The position numbers and the translations under genes were made by a program. A model generated the notes under the pieces. That model did not search any database. It saw nothing but the letters and a program-made list of their open reading frames with translations, and was not told the origin of the DNA. From Aquimarina sp042434915 (lineage in GTDB: Bacteria > Bacteroidota > Bacteroidia > Flavobacteriales > Flavobacteriaceae), in assembly GCF_042434915.1 (NCBI RefSeq), contig NZ_CP170198.1, positions 62,001 through 126,000 on the forward strand: DNA of 64,000 nt, given 5' to 3'. The number at the start of each line of letters is the position of its first letter. The stretch's first letter is position 1. This document shows, one piece after another, positions 1 through 8,524 of the stretch.

Positions 1-1
1 C

Positions 2-1540
2 GATAATTTTAATTATGGTGTTATTTTAGGTGCCTCCGCAGATAGAAATCAGTATAGTAGATTAACTGCTACAAGTGCTCAATTTACAAATCCTGCTTTA
101 GGCGATCTTAGACTTTTTGGAAATGCAACAGCAGAAAATGAAGTACCTGAGAGATTTGTTAGTGAAACTCGTAAATCTGGAGTTTATTCTGTTTTAAATG
201 CAGAGTTCTTTAATCAACTTTTAATAGAATTATCTGGTAGATATGAAAGACCATCAACATTAACAGATAATATTTTCTATCCAGCAGCTTCTTTGGGTTG
301 GAAATTTTCTGAGTTGATAAATGGTGATTCTTTCTTGTCTTTTGGTAAAGTGAGATTAGCTTATGGTGAAGTTGGTATTGAGCCAAATCCATATTTGGCC
401 GCAGATACATTTAGTCCAGGTGGGATTCTTACTGGTTTTGGAGATGAGTTGTTAGCATCTGTTTATGGTAACCCTTTTCAATCGAACAATGCTATAGGTA
501 ATCCTAATCTTAAAGAGGAGCGTATCAAAGAATACGAAATAGGGACTGATTTAAGGTTTTTTCAAAATAGAATTACCTTGGGTGCAACTTATTACGATAG
601 AACAACCGAGGATGTTATTTTGTTGTTAGATGTTCCTTCTTCTACAGGTTCAAGTTCAGTTTACGATAACGCTGCTGAAATATCTAATAAAGGTGTTGAG
701 CTAGATTTGTCTTTAAAACTTGTTTCTAACACTAATTTTGAGTGGTCTATCAATGCTAATTTTGCAAAAAATGAGAATATAGTTGAAAGTCTAAGCGGAA
801 CTCAGTCTGTGTTTTTAAACGGATTTGCCGGAGCATCTTCTAGAGCTGTAGAGGGATATGCACTTGGAGCTTTATGGGGAGTAGGTTTTGAAAGAGATGA
901 TAACGATAATTTTGTTTTAGATGCTAATGGTTTTCCTGTGGTTTCTACAGAAGAATCAGTTTTAGGGGATCCTAATCCAGACTGGACAGGTGGTATTGGG
1001 ACGAACATATCATATAAAGGAATTACATTGTCAGCTCAGTTAGAAACTTCTCAAGGTAACGATCACTGGCAAGGTACTAAAGGAGTATTAAATTATTTTG
1101 GTATTAGTCCTGAAACAGCGAATATCTCTGTCTCTAATCAAGATTTAACGACTTATTCTGGAGGTGTAATCCCAGCAGGAACAGAGTTTAGAGGTAATAT
1201 TCAAGATTTTGGAAATGGACCTGTTGCTCTCGATATTGATTGGTATACTACTAATGGTGGAGGATTTGGTGCACAAAGTGAAAGTTTTATCACAGATGCA
1301 TCATGGACCCGTTTAAGAGAGTTGTCTTTAGGATATGACTTTCCTTCTAGATTTATAGAACAGGCTGGTTTTTCTAATTTTTCTATTACTTTAACAGGAA
1401 GAAACCTTTTCTTATGGACAGAAATAGATGGTTTCGATCCAGATATTAACCTTACTGGAGCGTCGAGAGGTAGAGGTTTGGATTATTTTACTAACCCTAG
1501 TACTAAATCTTATGCTTTTACTTTAAGATTAGGATTTTAA
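2..1540 (+). CDS. SusC/RagA-type TonB-dependent receptor, C-terminal part
   Basis: The frame is open from the window edge, so the gene begins upstream; 512 residues of the C-terminal beta-barrel are visible. An apparent start near 293 is only an in-frame TTG inside the barrel. The alternating aromatic/polar strands, the late GRNLFLWT-type segment and the terminal aromatic residue (RLGF) are typical of SusC/RagA outer-membrane receptors, which import oligosaccharides or peptides with energy from TonB. The next gene is the SusD partner, 19 bases downstream. The substrate cannot be read from this part, and no glycoside hydrolase lies downstream to suggest one. Confidence 0.93.
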   Translation, partial: DNFNYGVILGASADRNQYSRLTATSAQFTNPALGDLRLFGNATAENEVPERFVSETRKSGVYSVLNAEFFNQLLIELSGRYERPSTLTDNIFYPAASLGWKFSELINGDSFLSFGKVRLAYGEVGIEPNPYLAADTFSPGGILTGFGDELLASVYGNPFQSNNAIGNPNLKEERIKEYEIGTDLRFFQNRITLGATYYDRTTEDVILLLDVPSSTGSSSVYDNAAEISNKGVELDLSLKLVSNTNFEWSINANFAKNENIVESLSGTQSVFLNGFAGASSRAVEGYALGALWGVGFERDDNDNFVLDANGFPVVSTEESVLGDPNPDWTGGIGTNISYKGITLSAQLETSQGNDHWQGTKGVLNYFGISPETANISVSNQDLTTYSGGVIPAGTEFRGNIQDFGNGPVALDIDWYTTNGGGFGAQSESFITDASWTRLRELSLGYDFPSRFIEQAGFSNFSITLTGRNLFLWTEIDGFDPDINLTGASRGRGLDYFTNPSTKSYAFTLRLGF

Positions 1541-1559
1541 TTAAAAAACACTTATAACA

Positions 1560-2885
1560 ATGAAAATTTATAAATTAAAATTTATCGTACTTTTAGCAGC
1601 CACTGTGCTAGCGTCTTGTAGCGATTATAGTGATGGATTCAATGATGATCCGAATAACTTTCAAGAAGCACCAGGTAACTTGCTTATTGGTCAAGCAAAT
1701 TTATCTGTGTTAGTATTGTCAGAAAGTGGTGTCGCTAGAACTGCGGGAATATTTTCTGACCAATTTACTGGAGATGATCGACAATATATACCTTTAAATA
1801 ATTACATAACTACTGCAGGTGATTATGATGGTATGTGGAATGATATTTATGCCGATGGCTTGAAAGAAGCTGTTTTAGCAGAGCAAAGTGGAGCCGAAGA
1901 TGGAGATCAAATATTAGAAGGAGTAGCTCAAATAATTCAGGGTTTACTTCTAGGAGAAGCTGCTGCACTATGGGGTGATGTACCCTTTTCTGAGGCTTTA
2001 AATTTTATTGATTTCCCAAATCCAAGCTATGATGAACAAGCAACTGTTCTTCAAAATGTTCAAGAGATTTTATCTAATGGAATAGCAAATGTTGGTAGTG
2101 CTGGTGTAGGTATCTATGGTGTGCCTGTCTACGAAGATAATAATGCTTTATGGGCTGAAATTGGACATTCGTTGAAGGCTAGATATTATATGATTGCTGG
2201 GGATTACCCCAATGCTTTATTAGAGGCTCGCTTAGGTATCTCATCTAGGGAAAACGATTTAGTTTCTTCTCATGGTACAGCTGATGGATCTCAGAATATG
2301 TTCTATCAATTCACGGTATTGTATAGACCGGGTTACATGAATGTTTCAAATTCGCATTTACGTAAATTAGTCCAAGGAGAAGTGCCTAGAGCCTTACCTA
2401 CTCCAGGAGATGTACAAAGAGATGCTTTTTACTTTTTTGATAATACTACGAGTGAGAAAATTGAATTGAATACTAATGAAGATGGTTTTTTTGCTATAGA
2501 TGCAGGTTTTCCTATTGTTTCCTGGTATGAAACTAAGTTGATTGAGGCAGAAGCAGCATTTAGAACATCTGGAGATGCTTTAACGCCATTTAATGAAGTT
2601 AGAGCCGAGCTTTCTGTTCAATATGGAGCAGCATTTCCTCCATCAGCATCTGTCGGAGATCAATTGTTAGAGGAGATTCTTGAGGAAAAATATATTACTT
2701 TAATAGGTTCTGCTCAAGTATATCACGATCTAAGAAGAACAGATAATTTAATTGGTGTTCCTGTTAAAGGTGCAAATGCCACTACTATTCCTCAAAGATT
2801 CTTGTATCCGCAAACGGAAATTGGTGCAAATGAAAATTTCCCTGGATTAATTGATTTGTTCGAAGAAACTGATGTTAATAAATAA
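1560..2885 (+). CDS. SusD/RagB-family outer-membrane lipoprotein (SusD-like_2 type)
   Basis: This 441-residue protein has a lipoprotein signal with lipobox LASC and acylated Cys20, followed by the DDPNN motif common in SusD-like_2 proteins. SusD proteins form the lid of the SusC pore at the cell surface and capture the nutrient. The mid region (ALWGDVPFSEAL) and the end, with a YHDLRR-type segment before the C-terminus, fit the helical TPR-like SusD fold. The gene is co-transcribed with the receptor upstream and closed by the terminator at 2941-2974. The ligand is unknown; peptides or sugars are both possible for this subfamily. Confidence 0.93.
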   Translation: MKIYKLKFIVLLAATVLASCSDYSDGFNDDPNNFQEAPGNLLIGQANLSVLVLSESGVARTAGIFSDQFTGDDRQYIPLNNYITTAGDYDGMWNDIYADGLKEAVLAEQSGAEDGDQILEGVAQIIQGLLLGEAAALWGDVPFSEALNFIDFPNPSYDEQATVLQNVQEILSNGIANVGSAGVGIYGVPVYEDNNALWAEIGHSLKARYYMIAGDYPNALLEARLGISSRENDLVSSHGTADGSQNMFYQFTVLYRPGYMNVSNSHLRKLVQGEVPRALPTPGDVQRDAFYFFDNTTSEKIELNTNEDGFFAIDAGFPIVSWYETKLIEAEAAFRTSGDALTPFNEVRAELSVQYGAAFPPSASVGDQLLEEILEEKYITLIGSAQVYHDLRRTDNLIGVPVKGANATTIPQRFLYPQTEIGANENFPGLIDLFEETDVNK

Positions 2886-2940
2886 TTCAAGATAATTTAT
2901 CGATATTAATATTATTGCTAAATTTTGAATTCGTAATTTA

Positions 2941-2974
2941 AAAAAGGGTTGTCATATTTATGACAACCCTTTTT
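2941..2974 (+). terminator. Rho-independent terminator of the susCD operon
   Basis: A perfect 16-bp stem (2941-2956 with 2959-2974) surrounds a 2-base loop and ends in five Ts. The left arm starts with five As, so it may also stop transcription coming from the other strand. Confidence 0.9.
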
Positions 2975-3379
2975 ACATTGCAAAGTGCATTCACAGTATA
3001 TATTGAATTAACTCAAAATTACTGTCATAATTTTTTGTTTTAGATTAGTAGTATGTTGATTTTGTCTTACATTAAATGTTGATATATCTTTTCTGTAGAG
3101 CTTGTAATTTAACCCTACATAATTAGCGGTTTAAAATATTGTTTCTCTAAGTCAATTAGTTTAAAATAAGTAGTATAGATCGTTGCAATAATGTAACTTT
3201 TTAGCCTTCTATCGATTATTTAGGATCCCTATAGTTCTTGATCAAGGCGCTTATGTATTATTTAATTAGTGACCTTTTGCGATGTATATAAATAGATTAA
3301 ATCTTATTTTTTTTGTAGCTATTTAAAATTGTTATGGTTGTATTTTTTTTAAAACTATTTGAAAATTAATTAGTTTGGG
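2975..3379. other. AT-rich intergenic stretch without a recognised gene
   Basis: About 400 bases lie between the susD terminator and the rpsL promoter. I see no convincing reading frame, tRNA or riboswitch. The composition is strongly AT with several runs of T. It may hold upstream promoter elements for the ribosomal block, but nothing specific can be supported. Confidence 0.5.
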
Positions 3380-3410
3380 TTTGAATACTCAAAAAATAAT
3401 TCTACCTTTG
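3380..3410 (+). promoter_or_regulatory. Consensus Bacteroidetes promoter driving the rpsL ribosomal block
   Basis: TTTG at 3380-3383, a 19-base spacer and TACCTTTG at 3403-3410 match the Bacteroidetes primary-sigma consensus (TTTG, N19, TAnnTTTG) exactly. Transcription should start near 3416, giving a leader of about 45 bases before rpsL. Confidence 0.87.
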
Positions 3411-3462
3411 CAGCCCTCATAAAAGAGGATTAATAAAAATTAATTATAGTGTAAAGCAAATT

Positions 3463-3837
3463 ATGCCAACAATTTCACAATTAGTACGAAAAGGTAGAGC
3501 CAAAATAACTAAGAAGAGTAAATCGGCTGCTTTGGATTCTTGCCCGCAACGCCGCGGTGTATGTACTCGTGTGTATACCACTACTCCAAAAAAACCAAAC
3601 TCTGCGATGCGTAAAGTAGCGCGTGTTAGGTTAACGAATGGAAAAGAGGTTAACGCGTACATCGGTGGTGAGGGACACAATCTTCAAGAGCATTCGATAG
3701 TATTAGTTAGAGGTGGAAGGGTAAAAGATTTACCGGGAGTTAGATATCATATTGTGCGAGGAGCCTTGGATACCGCTGGTGTTGAAGGAAGAACGCAACG
3801 TAGATCTAAGTACGGTGCAAAACGCCCTAAGAAGTAA
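3463..3837 (+). CDS. rpsL: Ribosomal protein S12
   Basis: S12 sits at the decoding centre of the 30S subunit. The 124-residue length is normal. The TPKKPNSA loop carries Lys43 and the RVKDLPGVRY loop carries Lys88 and Asp89, the usual streptomycin-sensitive residues, so no resistance substitution is visible at these sites. The first two thirds are the OB-fold and the C-terminus is the usual basic tail. It is the first gene of the block, 24 bases before rpsG, and follows the consensus promoter at 3380-3410. Confidence 0.98.
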   Translation: MPTISQLVRKGRAKITKKSKSAALDSCPQRRGVCTRVYTTTPKKPNSAMRKVARVRLTNGKEVNAYIGGEGHNLQEHSIVLVRGGRVKDLPGVRYHIVRGALDTAGVEGRTQRRSKYGAKRPKK

Positions 3838-3861
3838 ATTTAAAACTTTTAAGAAGAAGAG

Positions 3862-4338
3862 ATGAGAAAAAGAAAGGCTAAAAAAAGACCTATTTTACCA
3901 GATCCACGTTTTAACGATCAGTTAGTAACTAGATTTGTAAACATGATGATGTGGGATGGTAAAAAGTCGACAGCTTTCAAGATCTTTTACGATGCGATTG
4001 ATATTGTAGAAGAGAAAAAACAAAACGAAGAGAAAACATCTTTAGAGATGTGGAAGGATGCATTGTCTAATGTTATGCCTCACGTAGAGGTTAGAAGTAG
4101 ACGTGTTGGAGGGGCTACCTTTCAAATTCCTAATCCAATTAGGCCAGACCGTAAAATTTCTACTGCAATGAAATGGTTGATTCAATTTTCGCGTAAGCGT
4201 AATGAGAAATCAATGGCTCAGAAATTAGCGGGAGAAATCTTAGCTGCAGAAAAAGAAGAAGGTGCAGCGGTAAAGAAAAGAGTTGATACTCATAAAATGG
4301 CTGAAGCAAATAAAGCATTCTCACACTTTAGATTTTAA
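3862..4338 (+). CDS. rpsG: Ribosomal protein S7
   Basis: S7 nucleates assembly of the 3' major domain of 16S rRNA and forms part of the E-site. The 158-residue length is standard. The N-terminal basic RKRKAKKR segment, the VRSRRVGGATFQIP beta-hairpin and the C-terminal helix with HKMAEANKAFSHFRF are clear family signatures. It lies between rpsL and fusA with 24- and 12-base gaps, so it is co-transcribed. In proteobacteria S7 represses the str operon; the short gap here shows no obvious structure. Confidence 0.98.
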   Translation: MRKRKAKKRPILPDPRFNDQLVTRFVNMMMWDGKKSTAFKIFYDAIDIVEEKKQNEEKTSLEMWKDALSNVMPHVEVRSRRVGGATFQIPNPIRPDRKISTAMKWLIQFSRKRNEKSMAQKLAGEILAAEKEEGAAVKKRVDTHKMAEANKAFSHFRF

Positions 4339-4350
4339 TCACGAACAGAA

Positions 4351-6477
4351 ATGGCTAGAGATTTAAAATATACAAGAAATATAGGTATTGCTGCGCATAT
4401 TGATGCGGGTAAAACAACAACGACAGAGCGTATACTTTATTATACGGGTGTGAGTCATAAAATAGGTGAAGTGCATGATGGTGCTGCAACTATGGACTGG
4501 ATGGAGCAAGAGCAGGAGCGTGGTATTACAATTACTTCGGCTGCTACAACTTGTACGTGGAAGTTTCCTTTGGAGAATGCACAACCTTTACCTGAAACAA
4601 AAGATTATCATTTTAATATTATTGATACACCGGGTCACGTTGATTTTACCGTAGAGGTAAATCGTTCATTACGTGTTTTGGATGGATTGGTTTTCTTATT
4701 TAGTGCGGTTGATGGTGTTGAACCACAGTCAGAAACTAACTGGAGATTAGCAGATAATTATAAAGTACCAAGAATTGGTTTTGTTAATAAAATGGATCGT
4801 CAAGGATCTAATTTTATGGCTGTTTGTCAACAGGTTAAAGATATGTTAGGTTCAAATGCTGTTCCTATCGTTCTTAATATCGGTGATGAGGCAGATTTTA
4901 AAGGTATAGTAGATTTGGTTAAGAATCGTGCGATTATATGGCATGACGAAACTCAAGGAGCTACTTTTGATGTGGTAGATATCCCTGAGGATATGAAAGA
5001 AGAGGCTAGAATTTTGCGAGGTAAGCTTATTGAAGAGGTTGCTGCGTATGATGAGAATCTTCTTGAGAAATATATGGAAGACGAAGATTCGATTACAGAG
5101 GAAGAGGTGCATGCTGCGCTTCGTGCTGCTGTGATGGATATGTCGATTATTCCTATGATTTGTGGTTCAGCTTTTAAGAATAAAGGGGTTCAGTTTCTGT
5201 TAGATGCGGTATGTCGTTATTTGCCTTCTCCTACAGATAAAGAAGGTATTGTTGGTGTGAATCCAGATACAGAAAAAGAAGAATTGCGTAAGCCAGATGT
5301 TAAGGAGCCTTTCGCTGCTTTGGCTTTTAAAATTGCTACGGATCCATTTGTTGGTCGATTAGCATTTTTTAGAGCTTATTCAGGTAGATTGGACGCAGGG
5401 TCTTATATACTTAATAATCGTTCTGGTAAGAAAGAGCGTATTTCTCGAATATATCAAATGCATTCTAATAAGCAGAATGCTATTGATTATATAGAAGCTG
5501 GTGATATTGGTGCTGCTGTTGGTTTTAAAGATATTAAAACTGGTGACACTATGTCAGACGAGAAGCATCCTATTGTTTTAGAAAGTATGGACTTTCCTGA
5601 TCCAGTTATTGGTATCGCGGTAGAGCCGAAAACTAAGGCAGATGTAGATAAGCTAGGTATGGCTTTATCAAAGCTTGCTGAGGAAGATCCAACTTTCCAG
5701 GTGAAAACCGATGAGGCTTCTGGACAGACTATTATTTCTGGAATGGGAGAGTTGCACTTGGATATTATTGTAGACCGATTGAGACGTGAGTTTAAGGTGG
5801 AGGTAAATCAAGGTCAGCCACAAGTTGAGTACAAAGAGGCTATTACACAAGCTGCAGATCATAGAGAGGTTTATAAGAAACAGTCTGGTGGTCGTGGTAA
5901 ATTTGCCGACATTGTATTTACTATCGAACCTGCGGATGAAGGTACAGTTGGACTTCAGTTCGAATCCATTATTAAAGGTGGTAACGTTCCTAAAGAATTT
6001 ATTCCATCTATAGAAAAAGGATTCAAAGCTGCTATGGTAAATGGTCCTTTGGCAGGGTATGAAGTAGATTCTATGAAGGTGACATTGAAAGACGGATCTT
6101 ACCACGATGTAGATTCTGATCAATTATCGTTCGAATTAGCTGCTAAATTAGGTTTTAAAAATTCTGCAAAAGCAGCTAAAGCCGTGATTATGGAGCCAAT
6201 TATGAAATTAGAAGTTATTACTCCTGAGGAGAATATGGGTGATATCGTAGGTGATCTTAATCGTCGTCGAGGACAAGTAAGTGATATGGGTGATCGTGCT
6301 GGTGCAAAAACAGTAAAAGCTACGGTACCATTATCAGAGATGTTTGGTTATGTAACGACATTGAGAACTCTATCTTCAGGTAGAGCAACCTCTACTATGG
6401 AATTTTCACATTATGCTGAGACTCCATCTAATATTTCAGAAGAAGTAATCGCAGCTGCAAAAGGAGTTAACGCTTAA
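4351..6477 (+). CDS. fusA: Elongation factor G
   Basis: EF-G is the GTPase that drives ribosomal translocation and, with RRF, ribosome recycling. All G motifs are present: P-loop AHIDAGKT at residues 15-22, RGITI, DTPGHVDF, NKMDR and GSAF. Domains II to V follow, and the 708-residue length is normal. tuf, which follows fusA in many bacteria, is missing here; in Bacteroidetes it usually sits near rpoBC. rpsJ follows after 11 bases, so this gene links the str and S10 parts of the block. Confidence 0.98.
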   Translation: MARDLKYTRNIGIAAHIDAGKTTTTERILYYTGVSHKIGEVHDGAATMDWMEQEQERGITITSAATTCTWKFPLENAQPLPETKDYHFNIIDTPGHVDFTVEVNRSLRVLDGLVFLFSAVDGVEPQSETNWRLADNYKVPRIGFVNKMDRQGSNFMAVCQQVKDMLGSNAVPIVLNIGDEADFKGIVDLVKNRAIIWHDETQGATFDVVDIPEDMKEEARILRGKLIEEVAAYDENLLEKYMEDEDSITEEEVHAALRAAVMDMSIIPMICGSAFKNKGVQFLLDAVCRYLPSPTDKEGIVGVNPDTEKEELRKPDVKEPFAALAFKIATDPFVGRLAFFRAYSGRLDAGSYILNNRSGKKERISRIYQMHSNKQNAIDYIEAGDIGAAVGFKDIKTGDTMSDEKHPIVLESMDFPDPVIGIAVEPKTKADVDKLGMALSKLAEEDPTFQVKTDEASGQTIISGMGELHLDIIVDRLRREFKVEVNQGQPQVEYKEAITQAADHREVYKKQSGGRGKFADIVFTIEPADEGTVGLQFESIIKGGNVPKEFIPSIEKGFKAAMVNGPLAGYEVDSMKVTLKDGSYHDVDSDQLSFELAAKLGFKNSAKAAKAVIMEPIMKLEVITPEENMGDIVGDLNRRRGQVSDMGDRAGAKTVKATVPLSEMFGYVTTLRTLSSGRATSTMEFSHYAETPSNISEEVIAAAKGVNA

Positions 6478-6488
6478 TTATTACAGAA

Positions 6489-6794
6489 ATGAGTCAAAAA
6501 ATTAGAATAAAACTAAAATCTTACGATCACAACTTGGTAGATAAATCTGCTGAGAAAATCGTAAAAACGGTTAAAAGTACCGGCGCTGTAGTAACTGGCC
6601 CGATTCCTTTGCCAACACATAAAAAGATTTTCACTGTATTACGTTCACCGCACGTAAATAAAAAATCAAGAGAGCAGTTTCAATTAAGTTCTTACAAAAG
6701 ACTTTTGGATATTTATAGCTCTTCATCAAAAACTATTGATGCTTTAATGAAGCTTGAATTACCAAGTGGTGTTGAAGTTGAAATTAAGGTGTAA
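6489..6794 (+). CDS. rpsJ: Ribosomal protein S10 (NusE)
   Basis: This 101-residue protein is a 30S head protein and also acts as NusE in transcription antitermination. The conserved GPIPLPT segment, the HVNKKSREQF loop and LPSGVEVEIKV at the C-terminus are visible. Elsewhere this gene opens the S10 operon. Here it ends the fusA section and is followed by an unusually long 178-base gap before rplC. Confidence 0.97.
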   Translation: MSQKIRIKLKSYDHNLVDKSAEKIVKTVKSTGAVVTGPIPLPTHKKIFTVLRSPHVNKKSREQFQLSSYKRLLDIYSSSSKTIDALMKLELPSGVEVEIKV

Positions 6795-6834
6795 TTATCT
6801 TATGCTAAAGCAACTTTTATAGTTGCTTTAGTTG

Positions 6835-6929
6835 TAAGTTTGTAATACTAAAATGTCCTGAGCTGTGTGCGAGGGAAAAACGGAAAAATATAATCAGGGT
6901 TGATGTATTTTGACCCTGTTTTATTTTTT
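6835..6929 (+). promoter_or_regulatory. Candidate attenuator leader upstream of rplC
   Basis: The rpsJ-rplC gap is 178 bases in a block where most gaps are under 30. A -7-like TAAGTTTG lies at 6835-6842, without a clear -33 box. A terminator-like hairpin pairs CAGGGT (6895-6900) with ACCCTG (6913-6918), can be extended by G-T pairs, and is followed by a T-rich tract at 6919-6929. CCTGA at 6857-6861 can pair with TCAGG at 6894-6898, which would destroy that hairpin. This is the layout of an antiterminator/terminator switch. It is inferred from sequence only. Confidence 0.5.
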
Positions 6930-6972
6930 AGAAAATAAATAAGAGTAAGTATTAATTAATAATTTATTAAAT

Positions 6973-7590
6973 ATGTCTGGGTTAATAGGAAAAAAGATCG
7001 GTATGACCAGCATTTTCGATGAGAATGGAAAAAACATTCCATGTACAGTTATCGAAGCTGGACCATGTGTGATCACCCAAGTCAGAACTAATGAAGTTGA
7101 TGGCTATGAAGCTATTCAATTAGGTTTCGATGACAAAGCAGACAAAAATGCTACTAAAGCGGCTACTGGTCACTTTAAAAAAGCAGGAACTGTTGCTAAA
7201 CGTAAAGTCGTAGAATTCAAAAGTTTTGAGGAGGATCACAAATTAGGAGATACCATAACAGTAGAACATTTCACAGAAGGTGAATTTGTTGATGTTTCTG
7301 GTACATCAAAGGGAAAAGGTTTCCAAGGTGTAGTTAAGAGACATGGATTTGCAGGTGTGGGTCAAGCGACTCACGGTCAGCATAACCGTTTAAGAGCTCC
7401 TGGATCCATTGGTGCGGCTTCTTATCCTGCGAGAGTATTCAAAGGAATGAGAATGGCCGGTAGAATGGGCGGAGATAAAGTAAAAGTTCAAAACTTAAAA
7501 GTATTAAAAGTAGTTGCTGAAAAGAATCTGCTTGTTGTAAAAGGATGTGTTCCTGGTCACAAAAATGCTTATGTAACGATTCAGAAGTAA
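6973..7590 (+). CDS. rplC: Ribosomal protein L3
   Basis: L3 is an early 50S assembly protein that reaches into the peptidyl-transferase centre. The MSGLIGKKIGMTSIF N-terminus and the central extension rich in Gly and basic residues, including the GFAGVGQATHGQ region, identify it. Its 205-residue length is normal. The stop codon overlaps the rplD start by one base (TAATG), which suggests translational coupling. Transcription may be controlled by the attenuator-like element at 6835-6929. Confidence 0.98.
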   Translation: MSGLIGKKIGMTSIFDENGKNIPCTVIEAGPCVITQVRTNEVDGYEAIQLGFDDKADKNATKAATGHFKKAGTVAKRKVVEFKSFEEDHKLGDTITVEHFTEGEFVDVSGTSKGKGFQGVVKRHGFAGVGQATHGQHNRLRAPGSIGAASYPARVFKGMRMAGRMGGDKVKVQNLKVLKVVAEKNLLVVKGCVPGHKNAYVTIQK

Positions 7591-8219
7591 TGGAAGTAGC
7601 AGTTGTTGATATTAACGGAAAAGAAACAGGTAGAAAGGCAGACCTTTCTGATGCTGTTTTTGGTATAGAACCAAACGATCATGCTGTATACTTAGATGTG
7701 AAACAGTATTTGGCGAATCAACGTCAGGGTACGCACAAGGCTAAGGAACGAGCAGAGATTGTTGGTAGTACTAGAAAAATAAAGAAACAAAAAGGAACTG
7801 GTACTGCTAGAGCAGGTAGTATTAAGTCTCCTATCTTTAAAGGGGGGGGTAGAATTTTTGGACCTAGACCTCGTAGTTATTCTTTTAAATTGAATAAAAA
7901 TTTAAAGCGATTGGCTAGAAGATCAGCTTTAAGTATCAAAGCAAATGACAAAGCAATTATGATTGTTGAGGATTTTAATTTTGATACAATAAAAACTAAG
8001 AATTTTACATCTGTCCTAAAGTCTTTAGGATTAGATAGTAAAAAATCTTTGTTTGTGTTGGGGGAGTCAAATAATAATGTATATTTGTCGTCACGCAATT
8101 TAAAAGGATCCGAAGTTATAACTTCTTCAGAATTAAGTACTTACAAAATACTTAATGCAAATAGTGTTGTACTTTTGGAGAGTTCTTTGAAAGGAATTGA
8201 AGCGAATTTAAGTAAATAG
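7590..8219 (+). CDS. rplD: Ribosomal protein L4
   Basis: L4 binds 23S rRNA domain I and lines the exit tunnel. In E. coli it also represses the S10 operon. I place the start at the ATG at 7590, overlapping the rplC stop, because MEVAVVDINGKETG is the family N-terminus; the upstream in-frame codons lie inside rplC. The product is 209 residues. The tunnel loop with GTGTARAG and GPRPRSYSF is present. The gene contains an unbroken run of eight Gs at 7842-7849 that encodes the glycines before RIFGPRPR, unusual in such AT-rich DNA. Confidence 0.97.
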   Translation: MEVAVVDINGKETGRKADLSDAVFGIEPNDHAVYLDVKQYLANQRQGTHKAKERAEIVGSTRKIKKQKGTGTARAGSIKSPIFKGGGRIFGPRPRSYSFKLNKNLKRLARRSALSIKANDKAIMIVEDFNFDTIKTKNFTSVLKSLGLDSKKSLFVLGESNNNVYLSSRNLKGSEVITSSELSTYKILNANSVVLLESSLKGIEANLSK

Positions 8220-8224
8220 AAGCC

Positions 8225-8515
8225 ATGAGTATTTTAATAAAACCTATTATTACGGAAAAGGCTACCAGCGATAGTGAGTTGTTTAACCGCTATGGTTTTC
8301 AGGTAGATAAAAAAGCGAATAAGGTACAGATTAAGAAAGCTGTCGAGGCTGCTTATGGTGTTTCTGTAACTAAAGTTCGTACTATTAATGTCCGTCCAGA
8401 TCGTAAAACTCGTTTTACAAAAACGGGGATGATCACTGGTAAAACAAATGCTATCAAAAAAGCAATTGTACAGGTGGCGGAAGGTGAAGTAATTGATTTA
8501 TATAGTAATCTTTAA
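8225..8515 (+). CDS. rplW: Ribosomal protein L23
   Basis: L23 lies at the tunnel exit and docks trigger factor and SRP. The 96-residue chain starts MSILIKPIITEKAT, the hallmark N-terminus, and contains the conserved core VDKKANKVQIKKAVEAAYGV. The rRNA-binding loop (NVRPDRKTRFTKTG) is present. It sits between rplD and rplB with gaps of 5 and 9 bases. Confidence 0.97.
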   Translation: MSILIKPIITEKATSDSELFNRYGFQVDKKANKVQIKKAVEAAYGVSVTKVRTINVRPDRKTRFTKTGMITGKTNAIKKAIVQVAEGEVIDLYSNL

Positions 8516-8524
8516 GACTAACAG

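Noticed and set aside
293..1540. SusC frame as a complete gene starting at 293
   Set aside because: The codon at 293 is an internal TTG and the frame is open to the window edge with barrel-like sequence.
5668..6123. 151-codon minus-strand frame inside fusA
   Set aside because: It lies wholly opposite EF-G, has no family resemblance and its composition mirrors the fusA codons.
6805..6831. 11-bp hairpin after rpsJ as a terminator
   Set aside because: No T tract follows and the operon continues; kept only as part of the leader finding.
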